DNA from: Haloferax sulfurifontis ATCC BAA-897
Lineage (GTDB): Archaea; Halobacteriota; Halobacteria; Halobacteriales; Haloferacaceae
Assembly: GCF_000337835.1 (NCBI RefSeq)
Contig: NZ_AOLM01000004.1
Span: 62,001-126,000, forward strand
DNA length: 64,000 bases
Reading direction: 5' to 3'
Both the position numbers and the translations under genes were made by a program. Shown here one piece after another: positions 46,767 to 55,726 of this stretch (its first letter is position 1; the number at the start of each line of letters is the position of its first letter). A model generated the notes under the pieces. It saw nothing but the letters and a program-made list of their open reading frames with translations. It had not been told where the DNA came from and did no database searches.

Positions 46767-46904
46767 GTGCACACGTCGTCGGCGGGTCGGTATCAGAGTT
46801 GCGGGGCCGACCGACCGTCGGCGGCGCGTCTCTCCGCCGGCGAGACGCCGCGGGGGAACCGGCACCCATGCGGGTTTAATGCGGTTGGGTGACGACCCCG
46901 AGTC

Positions 46905-48125
46905 ATGGAGCGGTACGACCTCCTGTACAGACTGTACGGGAACTTCGACGCGGACGCGGTCCGGGACGCACAGGACTTCGTCGACCTCTTGCCGCCGCTC
47001 GGCTCGCCGGTGGCGCTGTCGCACTGGCAGGCGGTCGACGACGAACTCACGGCGAAGAAAGACCGCATTCGCCGCGCGCTTTCGGACGGCGACCGCTACG
47101 CCGAACTCGCCGCGCGCGCGACGCGTGACCAGGCCTTCACGGCCCTCGACCTCTACACGAAGTACGGGCGAGAAGTGAACGCGCTCGTCCTCGACGTGGA
47201 CGAGACGCTTCGCTCCGCGGGGCAGACGGACAACGAGATTCCTCGCGAGGTGCTCCACCTCCTCACCCGGTTCCACGAGCGGGACGTTCCCATCGTCATC
47301 TGCACCGGCCAGACCTTAGAGAACGTCAAGGGGTTCGCCATTCAGGGGCTGGGCAACGAACTCGTTCACTCGGGTGACGTGAGCATCGTCTACGAGGCCG
47401 GCACCGGCGTCTTCACGCCCGGTCACGGCTCGGACACGAAGCGCCTCCTCTACGAGACGCTCGACGACTCGGTGCAGTCGGTGTTCGAGTCGGTCCGCGG
47501 GCGCGTCATCCGCGACCTCCCCGACGCGCTCCGCGGTGGCGTTCACCTGCAGGGCAACGAGTTCAACGTCACGCTCAAACCGAACTTCGAGACCGGGAGC
47601 GACGACGCCGAGGCGGTCATCGACGGCGCGCTCGTCTACCTGCTTGACCTCCTCGGCGAGGCGCTCACCGACGACCCCGCCGGCCCCGACTGGGCGCGGG
47701 CGTACTTCGCGGCGCGCGACCCGGAGATACGCGACGTGCTCGACGACCGCGACGGGCTTCCCGAGTCGGAGGCGGAGATTCCCGAGGACGTCGAACGGAC
47801 CCTCGAACGCGTGACGGTCGCGTACTACCACGCCGACGCCGCGGAACTCTCCGCGGTGGACCTGAACAAGGCGGCGGGGGTCCGCGCCGCGCTCGACGTG
47901 CTCGGGGTGGACGACCCGTTCGTCCTCGTGATGGGCGATTCGAAGTCCGACCTCGACGTGATGCAGTGGGCCGCGGAAAACGAGTGCGGGCTCGCGGCGG
48001 CTCCGGAACACTCCTCGCCGGGCGTGCTCGACCACGTCCGCGAGACCGACGAACTGGTGTTTCCCCGCGGCGATGCCGCGTCGGTGCTCCGGACGGCCTA
48101 CGCCCTCAATCTCTTGGTCGACTGA
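46905..48125 (+). CDS. HAD-superfamily hydrolase with N-terminal extension
   Basis: A 406-residue protein. Residues 1-90 form a helical extension. A HAD core starts at ALVLDVDETLRSAGQ (nucleophile Asp), with VICTGQTLENVKGFAIQGLG (motif II) and a late VLVMGDSKSDLDVMQWAAEN (motif IV). The cap between them is large, as in Cof-type or sucrose/trehalose phosphatase-like enzymes. The substrate is probably a sugar phosphate or nucleotide. The extension has no domain I can name. It starts at ATG 46905, which gives MERYDLLYRLYGNFD. Confidence 0.75.
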   Translation: MERYDLLYRLYGNFDADAVRDAQDFVDLLPPLGSPVALSHWQAVDDELTAKKDRIRRALSDGDRYAELAARATRDQAFTALDLYTKYGREVNALVLDVDETLRSAGQTDNEIPREVLHLLTRFHERDVPIVICTGQTLENVKGFAIQGLGNELVHSGDVSIVYEAGTGVFTPGHGSDTKRLLYETLDDSVQSVFESVRGRVIRDLPDALRGGVHLQGNEFNVTLKPNFETGSDDAEAVIDGALVYLLDLLGEALTDDPAGPDWARAYFAARDPEIRDVLDDRDGLPESEAEIPEDVERTLERVTVAYYHADAAELSAVDLNKAAGVRAALDVLGVDDPFVLVMGDSKSDLDVMQWAAENECGLAAAPEHSSPGVLDHVRETDELVFPRGDAASVLRTAYALNLLVD

Positions 48126-48200
48126 GCGGGCCGCGTCGTCGCGGTGCCCGGTCGCTACAGCTGAGCAAGGCGAGTGTTTCGGGGGTGACTCCGAGGCGGC

Positions 48201-48872
48201 TCAGACCGTGCACATCCCGATGTCGTCACCCGAGTCGTCGCCGGTGTCGTCGGTGTTCGAGTCGTCCGAAGACGAGTCATCGGTGCTGTCGTCGGTCGAG
48301 TCGTCTGCACTATCGTCGGTCGAGTCGTCTGCACTATCGTCGGTCGAGTCGCCCGCGCTGTCGTCGGTCGAATCGTCCGAAGACGAGTCGTCCGCGCTGT
48401 TGTCAGTCGAGGAGTCGTCACTCGAATCATCTGAAGACGAGTCGTCCGCGCTGTTGTCAGTCGAGGAGTCGTCACTCGAATCGTCCGAAGACGAGTCGTC
48501 GTCATTGTAGTTCGAGACGCCGACCGGGCTCCCGCGCGGTCTGGTCGTCCTCGTCGCCGAGTCGGTGTCGTTGTCGCCGGTCTCGACCGTCTCGAACGTC
48601 CCGCTCTCGCTTTCGCTCTCGTTTGCGGTGCCGTCGTCGCCCGAGTCGTCGGCCCCGTCGTCGCCGGCGACGACGGGTTCGGCTTCGATTCCGGGGTCGG
48701 GGTCCTCGGGCGGCGCGTCGTCCGCGTCGGGGCCGGCCACGTCGGCGCCGATGCTTCTGTCGGCGTCGTCGACCGGCGCGGGCGTCTCGGGCGTATTCAC
48801 GCCGCCGGAGAGGAGCGCGAACGCGACGATGATGAGGACGACGACGCCGACGCCGAGCTGGCCGAGATTCAT
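48201..48872 (-). CDS. Membrane-anchored Asp/Ser-repeat surface protein
   Basis: A 223-residue protein with one N-terminal hydrophobic helix (LGQLGVGVVVLIIVAFALLSGG), no lipobox, then about 190 very acidic residues. After a Pro/Asp/Ala linker and two sequons (NESE, NDTDS), the last 110 residues are repeats of DDSSSDDSSDDSSTDNSA and DDSTDDSA type, ending GDDIGMCTV. It is probably exposed outside the cell and may act as a stalk, glycosylated or salt-binding. The repeats are also visible in DNA (separate entries). Orientation is reverse, converging on the HAD gene. Confidence 0.7.
   Translation of the reverse strand: MNLGQLGVGVVVLIIVAFALLSGGVNTPETPAPVDDADRSIGADVAGPDADDAPPEDPDPGIEAEPVVAGDDGADDSGDDGTANESESESGTFETVETGDNDTDSATRTTRPRGSPVGVSNYNDDDSSSDDSSDDSSTDNSADDSSSDDSSDDSSTDNSADDSSSDDSTDDSAGDSTDDSADDSTDDSADDSTDDSTDDSSSDDSNTDDTGDDSGDDIGMCTV
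48289..48384. repeat. Four tandem 24-bp repeats in the Asp/Ser protein gene
   Basis: The unit reads tcgtcggtcgag followed by tcgtctgcacta. Copies start at 48289, 48313, 48337 and 48361. Copies 1 and 2 are identical; 3 and 4 diverge in the second half. Each encodes eight residues of the DDSADDST type, so copy number can change without breaking the frame. Confidence 0.85.
48379..48486. repeat. Two tandem 54-bp repeats in the Asp/Ser protein gene
   Basis: Unit of 18 codons starting gaagacgagtcgtccgcgct, at 48379-48432 and 48433-48486, with at most a few differences, and a partial third copy from 48487. The period differs from the 24-bp array beside it, so two expansion events are likely. Confidence 0.85.
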
Positions 48873-49274
48873 CGCCTGACCTCCCGGTGGTCGGAGTCGG
48901 TTCTCGGGGTTGGTACATCGGTGGGGGTCAGAGACATGGTTCGACCTGTTATTTGCGTTCCGAGGGCTTCGTTACGAATCGTCTACCGCTCGGCGTCGCG
49001 CTCCGAAATTTCCCCGGTAGAGAGCGCCCCGGACCGCGGAGGAACTGCTCGAATCCATCACCGGATGCGAACATTCGCGTTCCTAACCCATGTTAATCCG
49101 CGAATACCACGCCAATCTGAGGGTCTATTTTCGACGGACACTCACCGTGAACAGAATGTCCGGAAATCCTGTGGTTATCGTCGGGCTACGTGGTGTCGAA
49201 CTCGGGTCGAAAGACGCCGCGTCTCGGGGCCTCCGGCTCTGTAGTTATCTTCTCGGAGCGCGTACAGTCACTGA
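48873..49274. other. Gene-free region between the Asp/Ser-repeat gene and the luciferase-domain gene
   Basis: About 400 bases of divergent intergenic DNA. An open frame from 49090 to 49278 (starting MLIREYHANLRVYF) overlaps the next gene and lacks the acidic bias of this proteome, so I do not call it. No clear TATA box for the following gene is visible. Confidence 0.35.
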
Positions 49275-49721
49275 ATGACCGCCTCCATCGACAGAATCAT
49301 CTCGCGCGTCTCGCGCTGGCCCGGCGTCGAGACAGCGCCGCACCGCTTCGGAGGGACCGAGTTCGTCGTCGCCGGCAGGGAAATCGCCCACGTCCACGAC
49401 GCCGGCGTCGTCGACCTCGCGCTCACGAGGCGCGTCCGCGACGTGCTTCTCACCGACGGGCTCGCGGACCCGCACCACGTCCTGCCCGACTCCGCGTGGG
49501 TGACCTACCGCGTCAGAAGCGGTGCCGACGTCCCCGACGCGATGCGTCTGCTCAGACTCGCGTATCTCTGGCGGCTCCTCGCGGTCCGCCGCCGCGGAAT
49601 CGACCCCGACCCCGAGGCGGACCCCGACACCGACCTCCGCCGCCTCGGTCTCCCCGCCGACCTCGACGCGCTCGTCCGCGAGACGTTCCGCGACTCCCTC
49701 GACCGACGCGCGCCGGTCTGA
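49275..49721 (+). CDS. Luciferase-domain (DUF5519-like) protein
   Basis: A 148-residue protein with the luciferase-domain signature: APHRFGGTEFVVAGREIAHV, then VVDLALTRRVRDVLLTDGLA and PHHVLPDSAWVTYRVRSGAD. Despite the domain name, function in prokaryotes is unknown. Conserved His residues (IAHVHDAG; PHHVLPDS) may be functional. The frame is high-GC and acidic. It lies 83 bases before gad and shares direction but has no obvious metabolic link. Confidence 0.75.
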   Translation: MTASIDRIISRVSRWPGVETAPHRFGGTEFVVAGREIAHVHDAGVVDLALTRRVRDVLLTDGLADPHHVLPDSAWVTYRVRSGADVPDAMRLLRLAYLWRLLAVRRRGIDPDPEADPDTDLRRLGLPADLDALVRETFRDSLDRRAPV

Positions 49722-49804
49722 CTTCGCTCCCGGTCCCCCGAGTCCCGAGCGGAGACATGTCTCGGTCGGAAAAACTTTACTAACGTCCGAGTAAACCACT
49801 CTGC

Positions 49805-51043
49805 ATGGGTAAGAACTACGCGGATTTACACGATCCGAACGCGGAGTACACGATGCGAGAGCTGTCGGCGGAGACGATGGGCGTGACGGCCAAGCGCGGC
49901 GGCGGCCGCGACGTCGAAATCACCGACGTGCAGACGACGATGATCGACGGCAACTTCCCGTGGACGCTCGTCCGCATCTACACCGACGCGGGCGTCGTCG
50001 GCACCGGCGAGGCCTACTGGGGCGCGGGCGTTCCCGAACTCATCGAGCGCATGAAGCCGTTCGTCATCGGCGAGAACCCCCTCGACATCGACCGCCTGTA
50101 CGAGCATCTCATCCAAAAGATGTCCGGTGAGGGCTCCGTCGAGGGCGTCACGGTCACCGCCATCGCGGGCATCGAAATCGCGCTTCACGACCTCGCGGGC
50201 AAGATTCTCGACATCCCGGCCTACCAGCTTCTCGGCGGGAAGTACCGCGACAAGGTGCGAGTCTACTGCGACTGCCACACCGAAGAGGAGGCCGACCCCG
50301 AGGCGTGCGCCGACGAGGCAGAGCGCGTGGTCGACGAACTCGGCTACGACGCCCTCAAATTCGACCTCGACGTGCCGTCGGGCTTCGAGAAGGACCGCGC
50401 GAACCGCCACCTGCGGCCCGGCGAGATTCGGCACAAGGCCGAAATCGTCGAGAAGGTGACAGAGCGCGTCAAGGACAAGGCGGACGTGGCGTTCGACTGC
50501 CACTGGACGTTCTCGGGCGGGAGCGCAAAGCGCCTTGCGGCCGAGTTGGAAGACTACGACGTGTGGTGGCTCGAAGACCCCGTGCCGCCGGAGAACCTCG
50601 AGGTGCAGGAAGAGGTCACGAAGTCGACGCTCACGCCCATCACGGTCGGCGAGAACCGCTACCGCGTGACGGAGCTTCGCCGGCTCATCGAGAATCAGGC
50701 CGTGGACATCGTCGCGCCGGACATGCCGAAGGTCGGTGGGATGCGCGAGACGCAGAAGATCGCGGACGTGGCGAACCAGTACTACGTGCCGGTCGCGATG
50801 CACAACGTGTCGTCGCCGGTGGCGACGATGGCGTCGGCGCACGTCGGGACGGCGATTCCGAACTCGCTGGCGGTCGAATACCACTCCTACGAGCTGGGCT
50901 GGTGGGGCGACCTCGTCGAGGAGACGGTCATCGAGGACGGCTACATCGAGATTCCGGAGAAGCCGGGCCTCGGCGTGACGCTGGACATGGACACCGTCGA
51001 AGAACACATGGTCGACGGCGAGACGCTGTTTGACGAGGCGTAA
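49805..51043 (+). CDS. gad: Gluconate dehydratase (enolase superfamily)
   Basis: Converts gluconate to 2-keto-3-deoxygluconate in the semi-phosphorylative Entner-Doudoroff route by which haloarchaea degrade glucose. It has 412 residues. The N-terminal capping domain contains TTMIDGNFPWTLVRIYTDAG. In the barrel, acid/base and metal ligands appear as ALKFDLDVPSG, ADVAFDCHWTFSGG (Asp), WWLEDPVPPENLE (Glu) and ITVGENRYRVTEL (Glu). The His of PVAMHNVSSPV completes the site. An AT-rich aaaaactttactaac about 25-35 bases before the ATG is the likely promoter. The galactonate homologue is an alternative, since galactokinase is the neighbour. Confidence 0.9.
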   Translation: MGKNYADLHDPNAEYTMRELSAETMGVTAKRGGGRDVEITDVQTTMIDGNFPWTLVRIYTDAGVVGTGEAYWGAGVPELIERMKPFVIGENPLDIDRLYEHLIQKMSGEGSVEGVTVTAIAGIEIALHDLAGKILDIPAYQLLGGKYRDKVRVYCDCHTEEEADPEACADEAERVVDELGYDALKFDLDVPSGFEKDRANRHLRPGEIRHKAEIVEKVTERVKDKADVAFDCHWTFSGGSAKRLAAELEDYDVWWLEDPVPPENLEVQEEVTKSTLTPITVGENRYRVTELRRLIENQAVDIVAPDMPKVGGMRETQKIADVANQYYVPVAMHNVSSPVATMASAHVGTAIPNSLAVEYHSYELGWWGDLVEETVIEDGYIEIPEKPGLGVTLDMDTVEEHMVDGETLFDEA

Positions 51044-51150
51044 GCCGAAGTCAAATCAGTCGGGCTTCGCTCGACGCGATTCGACGAGTCGTAAGCTTCG
51101 GCGAACCGGTGAATCTCTGATTCGCCTCGTCCGACGAGGCGTAAGCCGAA
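51032..51150. repeat. Three near-copies of the gad stop-codon region, about 50-bp period
   Basis: GACGAGGCGTAAGCCGAA at 51032-51049 covers the last gad codons and stop. The same 18 bases recur exactly at 51133-51150, and a diverged copy (gacgagtcgtaagcttcg) at 51083-51100. It looks like an old tandem duplication of the gene's 3' end. Confidence 0.6.
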
Positions 51151-51226
51151 CCGAAACCACAGCAGGACTCACGGACCCGCGTTTCCATTTTTCCGACCTC
51201 GCACGCGGAGCCGTCGGCTCGTCTCC

Positions 51227-52459
51227 TCACCTCTCGTCGACCAGTCGAACGCCGGCGGAGGGACGGCAGGCGAACACGTCGGCGTCGGGGCCGACGCGCT
51301 CGGGGGCGGCGGCTCGAATCGCGCGCGCGGCTTGGTCGAGCGCGTCGCCGTCGACTAACGCGACCGCGCTTCCGCCGAAGCCGCCGCCGGTCATCCGCGC
51401 GCCGTAGACGCCCGGCGTCTCGGCGGCGAGTTCGACCGCCGCGTCGAGCTCCGGACAGCTCACCTCGTAGTCGTCGCGCAGGCTGTCGTGGGCCGCGAGC
51501 ATCGCGTCGCCGACGCGGTCGAGGTCGCCAGCGACGAGCGCGTCGCGGGCGCGTCGGACGCGCTCGTTTTCCGTCACGACGTGCCGAACGCGGCGGTAGT
51601 GAACCGGGTCCAGCGCGTCTGCGTGGGCGTCGAGGAGGGCGCGGTCCACGTCGCGCAGGGAGTCGAGGTCGCGGTCGGCGCGCTCGCGCAGGCGGTCGAG
51701 CGCCGCCTCGCACTCGCGGACGCGGTCGTTGTAGCCCGATTCGGTCAGTTCGTGGGAGACGCCGGTGTCGATGACGAGCACGCCGACGCCGTCGCCGAGG
51801 GGGACCGACTCGGTCTCGCGGCTCCGGCAGTCGAGAAAGAGCGCCGAGTCGGCCTCGCACAGCGCGGCCGAAAACTGGTCGAGGATGCCGCACTCGACGC
51901 CGACGCCCTCGCGTTCGGCCCGCCAGCACGCCAGCGCGAGGTCGGCGGCGGGGCGGTCGCGCCCGGCGACCGCAAGGAGCGCGCGACCGACGGAGAGTTC
52001 GAGCGCGGCCGACGAGGAGAGTCCCGCGCCCGTGGGCACGTCGGATGCGATGGCGAGGTCCGCGCCGCCGATTGGGTCGTCCTCGCGGAGGACGCGCGCG
52101 ACCGCGGCGACGTAGGCCGCCCACCCGTCGGGGTCGTCGTCGGGGGCGAGCTCGGCCGTCTCGTCGAAGTCGGCGGCGCGGACGCGGAGTCTGTCGTCGC
52201 TTCTCGGGCGGGCCGCGACCGCGACGTGGCGGTCGACGGCCATCGGGAGGCAGAGGCCGTCGTTGTAGTCGGTGTGGCCGCCGACGAGGTTCACGCGGCC
52301 GGGAGCGACGGCGACCGCCGGGGCCGTGCTCGCAGGTGCGTCTGCGGTCGACGCCGAGCTGTCGCCCTCGACCCGGAGCGACGCGAGCGCGGCGTGCGCG
52401 CGCTCCACCGGGGTCGAGGCCGTCGGGGCCACGTCGTCGGTATCGTCTCCCCCGGTCAT
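51227..52459 (-). CDS. galK: Galactokinase (GHMP family)
   Basis: A 410-residue GHMP kinase. The galactokinase signature is GRVNLVGGHTDYNDGLCLPM, and the GHMP phosphate loop is DVPTGAGLSSSAALELSVG. The late motif is GARMTGGGFGGSAVALVDGD. It phosphorylates galactose to galactose-1-phosphate. It is longer than bacterial GalK because of an acidic, Ala-rich N-terminal extension of about 50 residues. The ATG at 52457-52459 overlaps the stop of the MOSC gene in an ATGA. No galT or galE lies beside it, so its product may feed other pathways or the substrate may be another sugar. Confidence 0.85.
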   Translation of the reverse strand: MTGGDDTDDVAPTASTPVERAHAALASLRVEGDSSASTADAPASTAPAVAVAPGRVNLVGGHTDYNDGLCLPMAVDRHVAVAARPRSDDRLRVRAADFDETAELAPDDDPDGWAAYVAAVARVLREDDPIGGADLAIASDVPTGAGLSSSAALELSVGRALLAVAGRDRPAADLALACWRAEREGVGVECGILDQFSAALCEADSALFLDCRSRETESVPLGDGVGVLVIDTGVSHELTESGYNDRVRECEAALDRLRERADRDLDSLRDVDRALLDAHADALDPVHYRRVRHVVTENERVRRARDALVAGDLDRVGDAMLAAHDSLRDDYEVSCPELDAAVELAAETPGVYGARMTGGGFGGSAVALVDGDALDQAARAIRAAAPERVGPDADVFACRPSAGVRLVDER

Positions 52460-53046
52460 TCGTGGCCGCTCCCGTGCGGTTCCTCGTCGCTCGCCGCGGC
52501 GTCGTCGCCGTCGCCCGCAACCGCGTCGCCGCCGAGTCGCCGGGCTATCTGCCGGCCCAGTTCGCGCGGGTTCGCTTCGGTCACGCGGAGGTCGTCGCCG
52601 ACCGCGACCCGGCCGGGCGCGAGCACGCCCGCGCAGATGCCGCCGCGGGACTCGCGGAGCGCGTCGCCCACGTCGTCGTCGCCGACGAGGTCCGCGAGGT
52701 GCGCGCAGGGCGGCCTGAGCTTCGTGCCGCGAAGTTCGGCCCCGCCGAGTTCGAACGTCGCGTCGAGCAGACCGGCGAAGTCGACGCCGCGGACGACGAC
52801 GTTCCGGCGGTGCCGGCCGCCAGCGAGGTCGAGGTCGTACTCGCGCGCCGCGTCGTCCAGCACCGCGGCGTCGACGAGCGTCACCGGACAGCCGTCGGTC
52901 GCCGAGTAGAAGCCGTCGCCGTCGGCGTAGCGGTCGCCCTCGATGCCGCCCGGCGCGACCGAGACGGCCTCGTGGGAGGCCATCGGTTCGGCCTTCGACG
53001 GCGCGGTGTACAGCGCCTCGACGCGCCCGCGAACCTCGGAAGTCAT
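52456..53046 (-). CDS. MOSC-domain protein
   Basis: A 196-residue MOSC (molybdenum cofactor sulfurase C-terminal) protein. The domain reads ALYTAPSKAEPMASHEAVSV, GIEGDRYADGDGFYS, HRRNVVVRGVDFAGLLDATF and the Cys-containing LRPPCAHLADLV near residue 120. The Cys may carry sulfur for Mo-cofactor enzymes; in stand-alone MOSC proteins the role is mostly unknown. The Asp/Ala-rich tail is typical of haloarchaea. It is upstream of and overlaps galK by 4 bases, though no functional link is known. The ATG at 53046 is preferred over that at 53061. Confidence 0.85.
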   Translation of the reverse strand: MTSEVRGRVEALYTAPSKAEPMASHEAVSVAPGGIEGDRYADGDGFYSATDGCPVTLVDAAVLDDAAREYDLDLAGGRHRRNVVVRGVDFAGLLDATFELGGAELRGTKLRPPCAHLADLVGDDDVGDALRESRGGICAGVLAPGRVAVGDDLRVTEANPRELGRQIARRLGGDAVAGDGDDAAASDEEPHGSGHE

Positions 53047-53136
53047 ACCTCCGGCTACCACTCGGGGACACGAATAGATTGGGTCGGCGGCGCGGGGCTG
53101 GGCAGTGCGGGGCGGGCCGGTCGTCGCGGCGGCGAC

Positions 53137-53772
53137 TCAGCAGAGCGGCTTCGGGTCGACGCCGAGTTCGGCGAGGCCGTCGGCGTAGTCGTCGTACGCC
53201 AGTTGGACGACGTACTCTGCGACCATCCGGGCGCGCTCCCAGTCGGCGTCGGTCGCACAGCGGTCGTCGAGGAGGTCGAGACCGGCCGACAGCGTCTCTT
53301 CGGTCTCGGCTTTCAACTCGCGGAAGAGGTCGGCGCGGGGCTCGTCGGCCTCGTTGACGAAGAAGCCGATGACCTGCGTGTGGGTCCGAACCGAGACGAG
53401 GCCGCGGCCGACCATCCCGGCGGCGGCGCGCTCGATAGCGACCTCGCGCCCGCGGAGGTACGCGTGCATCACGCCGGGTTCGTCGGGAAGGTCGATGTCC
53501 TCGCCGAGGGCGTCGAGGACGCGGTCGAGATGTTCGGCCTCTCGGGTCGCGGTGGCCTCGAAGGCGGCTCTCGCTTCGGCGTCGGCCTCGTCTGCGGCCC
53601 ACGCCGCGAACGTCCCGCGGGCCGCGTGCTCGGAGTACGCGGCGGCGCGGAGCACCGCCGGTTCGGAGAGGTCCGCCTCGGTCAGCGCCAACAGGAGCTT
53701 CGACGAGCCGAGCCGGTCGAGTTGGGTTCGCTTCGCCGTCTCGACTGACTCGCGGAACGAATCGGCGTCCAT
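53137..53772 (-). CDS. Ferritin-like/rubrerythrin-family protein
   Basis: A 211-residue helical protein. Carboxylate and His residues are spaced as in ferritin-like four-helix bundles: RAAAYSEHAARGTFAAWAAD in one helix, ATREAEHLDRVLDALG in the next and further Glu/His in YLRGREVAIERAAAGMVGRG. There is no rubredoxin domain. It may bind a di-iron centre and remove peroxide or store iron. The upstream frame reaches 53970, but that part is basic and overlaps hemAT. The start MDADSFRESVETA at 53772 is used. The gene is divergent from hemAT. Confidence 0.65.
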   Translation of the reverse strand: MDADSFRESVETAKRTQLDRLGSSKLLLALTEADLSEPAVLRAAAYSEHAARGTFAAWAADEADAEARAAFEATATREAEHLDRVLDALGEDIDLPDEPGVMHAYLRGREVAIERAAAGMVGRGLVSVRTHTQVIGFFVNEADEPRADLFRELKAETEETLSAGLDLLDDRCATDADWERARMVAEYVVQLAYDDYADGLAELGVDPKPLC

Positions 53773-53909
53773 GCCGGATATCGGCTCGCCAGTCACCTGA
53801 ACGTTCGGACCGGTCGGCGAATGTGGGATTCTCACGGCAATCAATCCCGGTATCATTCGTGATATTCCGCGGAGAGGGTTGAAATACCGGTGTCCGTTGA
53901 AGAAAGTAT

Positions 53910-55661
53910 ATGGCAGACTCCTCGGGGCAAGTCGACGCCGGCGCGCGAGCGCGCGTCGACGGAGACGCACTTCTCTCGCAGTTGGATATCGATGCGGCGG
54001 AAATCGACCGACGGAAATCGTTCGTTCGGCTCTCGGAGGGAGACGAACGTCGCCTGCGCGACCTCGAACCGCTCTTGGACGAGTTTGCGGACGAGTTCGC
54101 GGCGGAGTTCTACGACCACCTCGGCGAGCACGCGACGGGGAAGTTCTTCGGTCGCTCGACGAAGACGACCGAGATGTTACAGGCCGACCAGGCCACGTAT
54201 CTCCGCGAACTCGGCCGCGGCGAGTACGACGGGGACTACTTCGCCAAGCGGGCGCGCATCGGGAAGTTACACGATATGATAGACCTCGGGCCGAAGTTCT
54301 ACCTCGGCGCGTACTCGGTCTACTACGAGGGCATTCTCGGTGCCGTCGCGGACGAGGTGAAAGCCGAGTTCACCGGCGGCGACACGGCCGGGAGCGATGC
54401 CGACACCGAGTTCGACGCCGACGGCAACCGTGGCGGCCTCTTTTCGGGACTTCTCGGCGGCGTGTCCGGCGTTTCGGGCGGGCTCGGCGGCGGCGACGAC
54501 CGGGTCGAAGCCGCCGTCGACGAGGTCGTCGCGCGCGTCCTCCCCGTGTTGAAGCTCCTGTCTCTCGACCAGCAGGTGGCGATGGAGACGTACATCCACT
54601 CGTACAGTCAGGCGGCGCGCGAGGCCGCCGAGCGTCGGCGCGCCCTCGCCAACGAGGTCGAAGCCGACGTGAGCGCCCCCGTCGAGTCGCTCCTGCGGAG
54701 CTCCGAGGAGGTCACGGAGCGAACCGACGACATCGAGGCCACGGCGCAGGCGCAGGCCGACGACATGGCGACCGTCGCCGCCGAGGTGTCCGAGATGAGC
54801 GCGACCGTCGAGGAGATCGCGGCGACCGCAGAGGAGGTTGAGCGGACCAGCGCCGACGCCGCCATGCGCGCCGCCGAGGGCGAGGACGCGGCCGACGAGG
54901 CCATCGACGTGATGCGCGACGTGAGCGAGGCCGCGGAGACGGCCTCCGAGGACGTCCAGCGACTCCACGACCAGATCGCGGAGATAGACGAGGTGCTCGA
55001 CGCCATCAACGACATCGCCGAACAGACGAACCTGCTCGCGCTCAACGCCTCCATCGAGGCCGCCCGCGCCGGCGACGCGGGCGAGGGATTCGCCGTCGTC
55101 GCCAGCGAGGTGAAGAACCTCGCCGAGGAGTCGCAGGCCCGCGCCGCCGAGGTCGAAGGCACGGTGGGACACATCCAGACCGAGGCGCAGGAGACCATCG
55201 ACAGCCTCTCGCAGACGACCGGGCGACTGTACGACGGCATCGACCGCGGGGAAGACGTGATGCGGAGCCTCTCCGACATCTCGGCCGCGGTCGAACAGGC
55301 CACCGTCGGCGTCGGCGAAGTCGCCTCGGCGACCGACGACCAGGCCGCGAGCGCCGAGCAGGTCGCCGGCATGGTCGACGACGCGACCGCCCGCGCGACC
55401 ACCGTGTCGGACCAAATCGGCGATATCGCAGACGCCAACCGCTCGCAGACCGAGCAGGTGCTCTCGATTCGCGACGCGGCCGACCGCCTCGGCGGCGGCG
55501 AGACGGGCGGCGTTGACGGGTCGAACGCCTCACCGGAACCGGGCTCCGACGCCCCGTCCGCCGGTGGGGTCGACGGCCCGCCGGGCGACGTCGTCGACGA
55601 GTTCGACTTCGACGAACCGCCGTCGCGCCGTCTCAGTAACGACGGCGGAACGACCGAGTAG
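53910..55661 (+). CDS. hemAT: Globin-coupled aerotaxis transducer HemAT
   Basis: Soluble oxygen-sensing chemoreceptor of 583 residues with no transmembrane helix. Residues 20-170 form a sensor globin: the heme-ligating proximal His is H121 in [20 protein letters not shown], which aligns with H123 of Bacillus HemAT. Then comes a Gly-rich linker ([15 protein letters not shown]) and a long coiled-coil signalling domain whose hairpin tip is [20 protein letters not shown] and following [18 protein letters not shown]. Glu/Gln-rich methylation helices flank it. The C-terminus is an acidic, Pro-rich tail. It signals to CheA/CheW elsewhere in the genome. Confidence 0.95.
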   Translation: MADSSGQVDAGARARVDGDALLSQLDIDAAEIDRRKSFVRLSEGDERRLRDLEPLLDEFADEFAAEFYDHLGEHATGKFFGRSTKTTEMLQADQATYLRELGRGEYDGDYFAKRARIGKLHDMIDLGPKFYLGAYSVYYEGILGAVADEVKAEFTGGDTAGSDADTEFDADGNRGGLFSGLLGGVSGVSGGLGGGDDRVEAAVDEVVARVLPVLKLLSLDQQVAMETYIHSYSQAAREAAERRRALANEVEADVSAPVESLLRSSEEVTERTDDIEATAQAQADDMATVAAEVSEMSATVEEIAATAEEVERTSADAAMRAAEGEDAADEAIDVMRDVSEAAETASEDVQRLHDQIAEIDEVLDAINDIAEQTNLLALNASIEAARAGDAGEGFAVVASEVKNLAEESQARAAEVEGTVGHIQTEAQETIDSLSQTTGRLYDGIDRGEDVMRSLSDISAAVEQATVGVGEVASATDDQAASAEQVAGMVDDATARATTVSDQIGDIADANRSQTEQVLSIRDAADRLGGGETGGVDGSNASPEPGSDAPSAGGVDGPPGDVVDEFDFDEPPSRRLSNDGGTTE

Positions 55662-55726
55662 CGAACGCTCCGCTCTCTTTTCGGCCCGCGGAGCGTTCTT
55701 CCGACCGGCGCGCGTATCGTGTGCGT

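Noticed and set aside
49090-49278. A 62-codon forward frame before the luciferase-domain gene
   Set aside because: It overlaps the next gene start and has a basic, non-halophilic composition and no promoter.
52045-53748. Long forward frames antisense to galK and the MOSC gene
   Set aside because: They are Arg-rich mirror frames produced by high GC content; the reverse-strand genes carry the conserved motifs.
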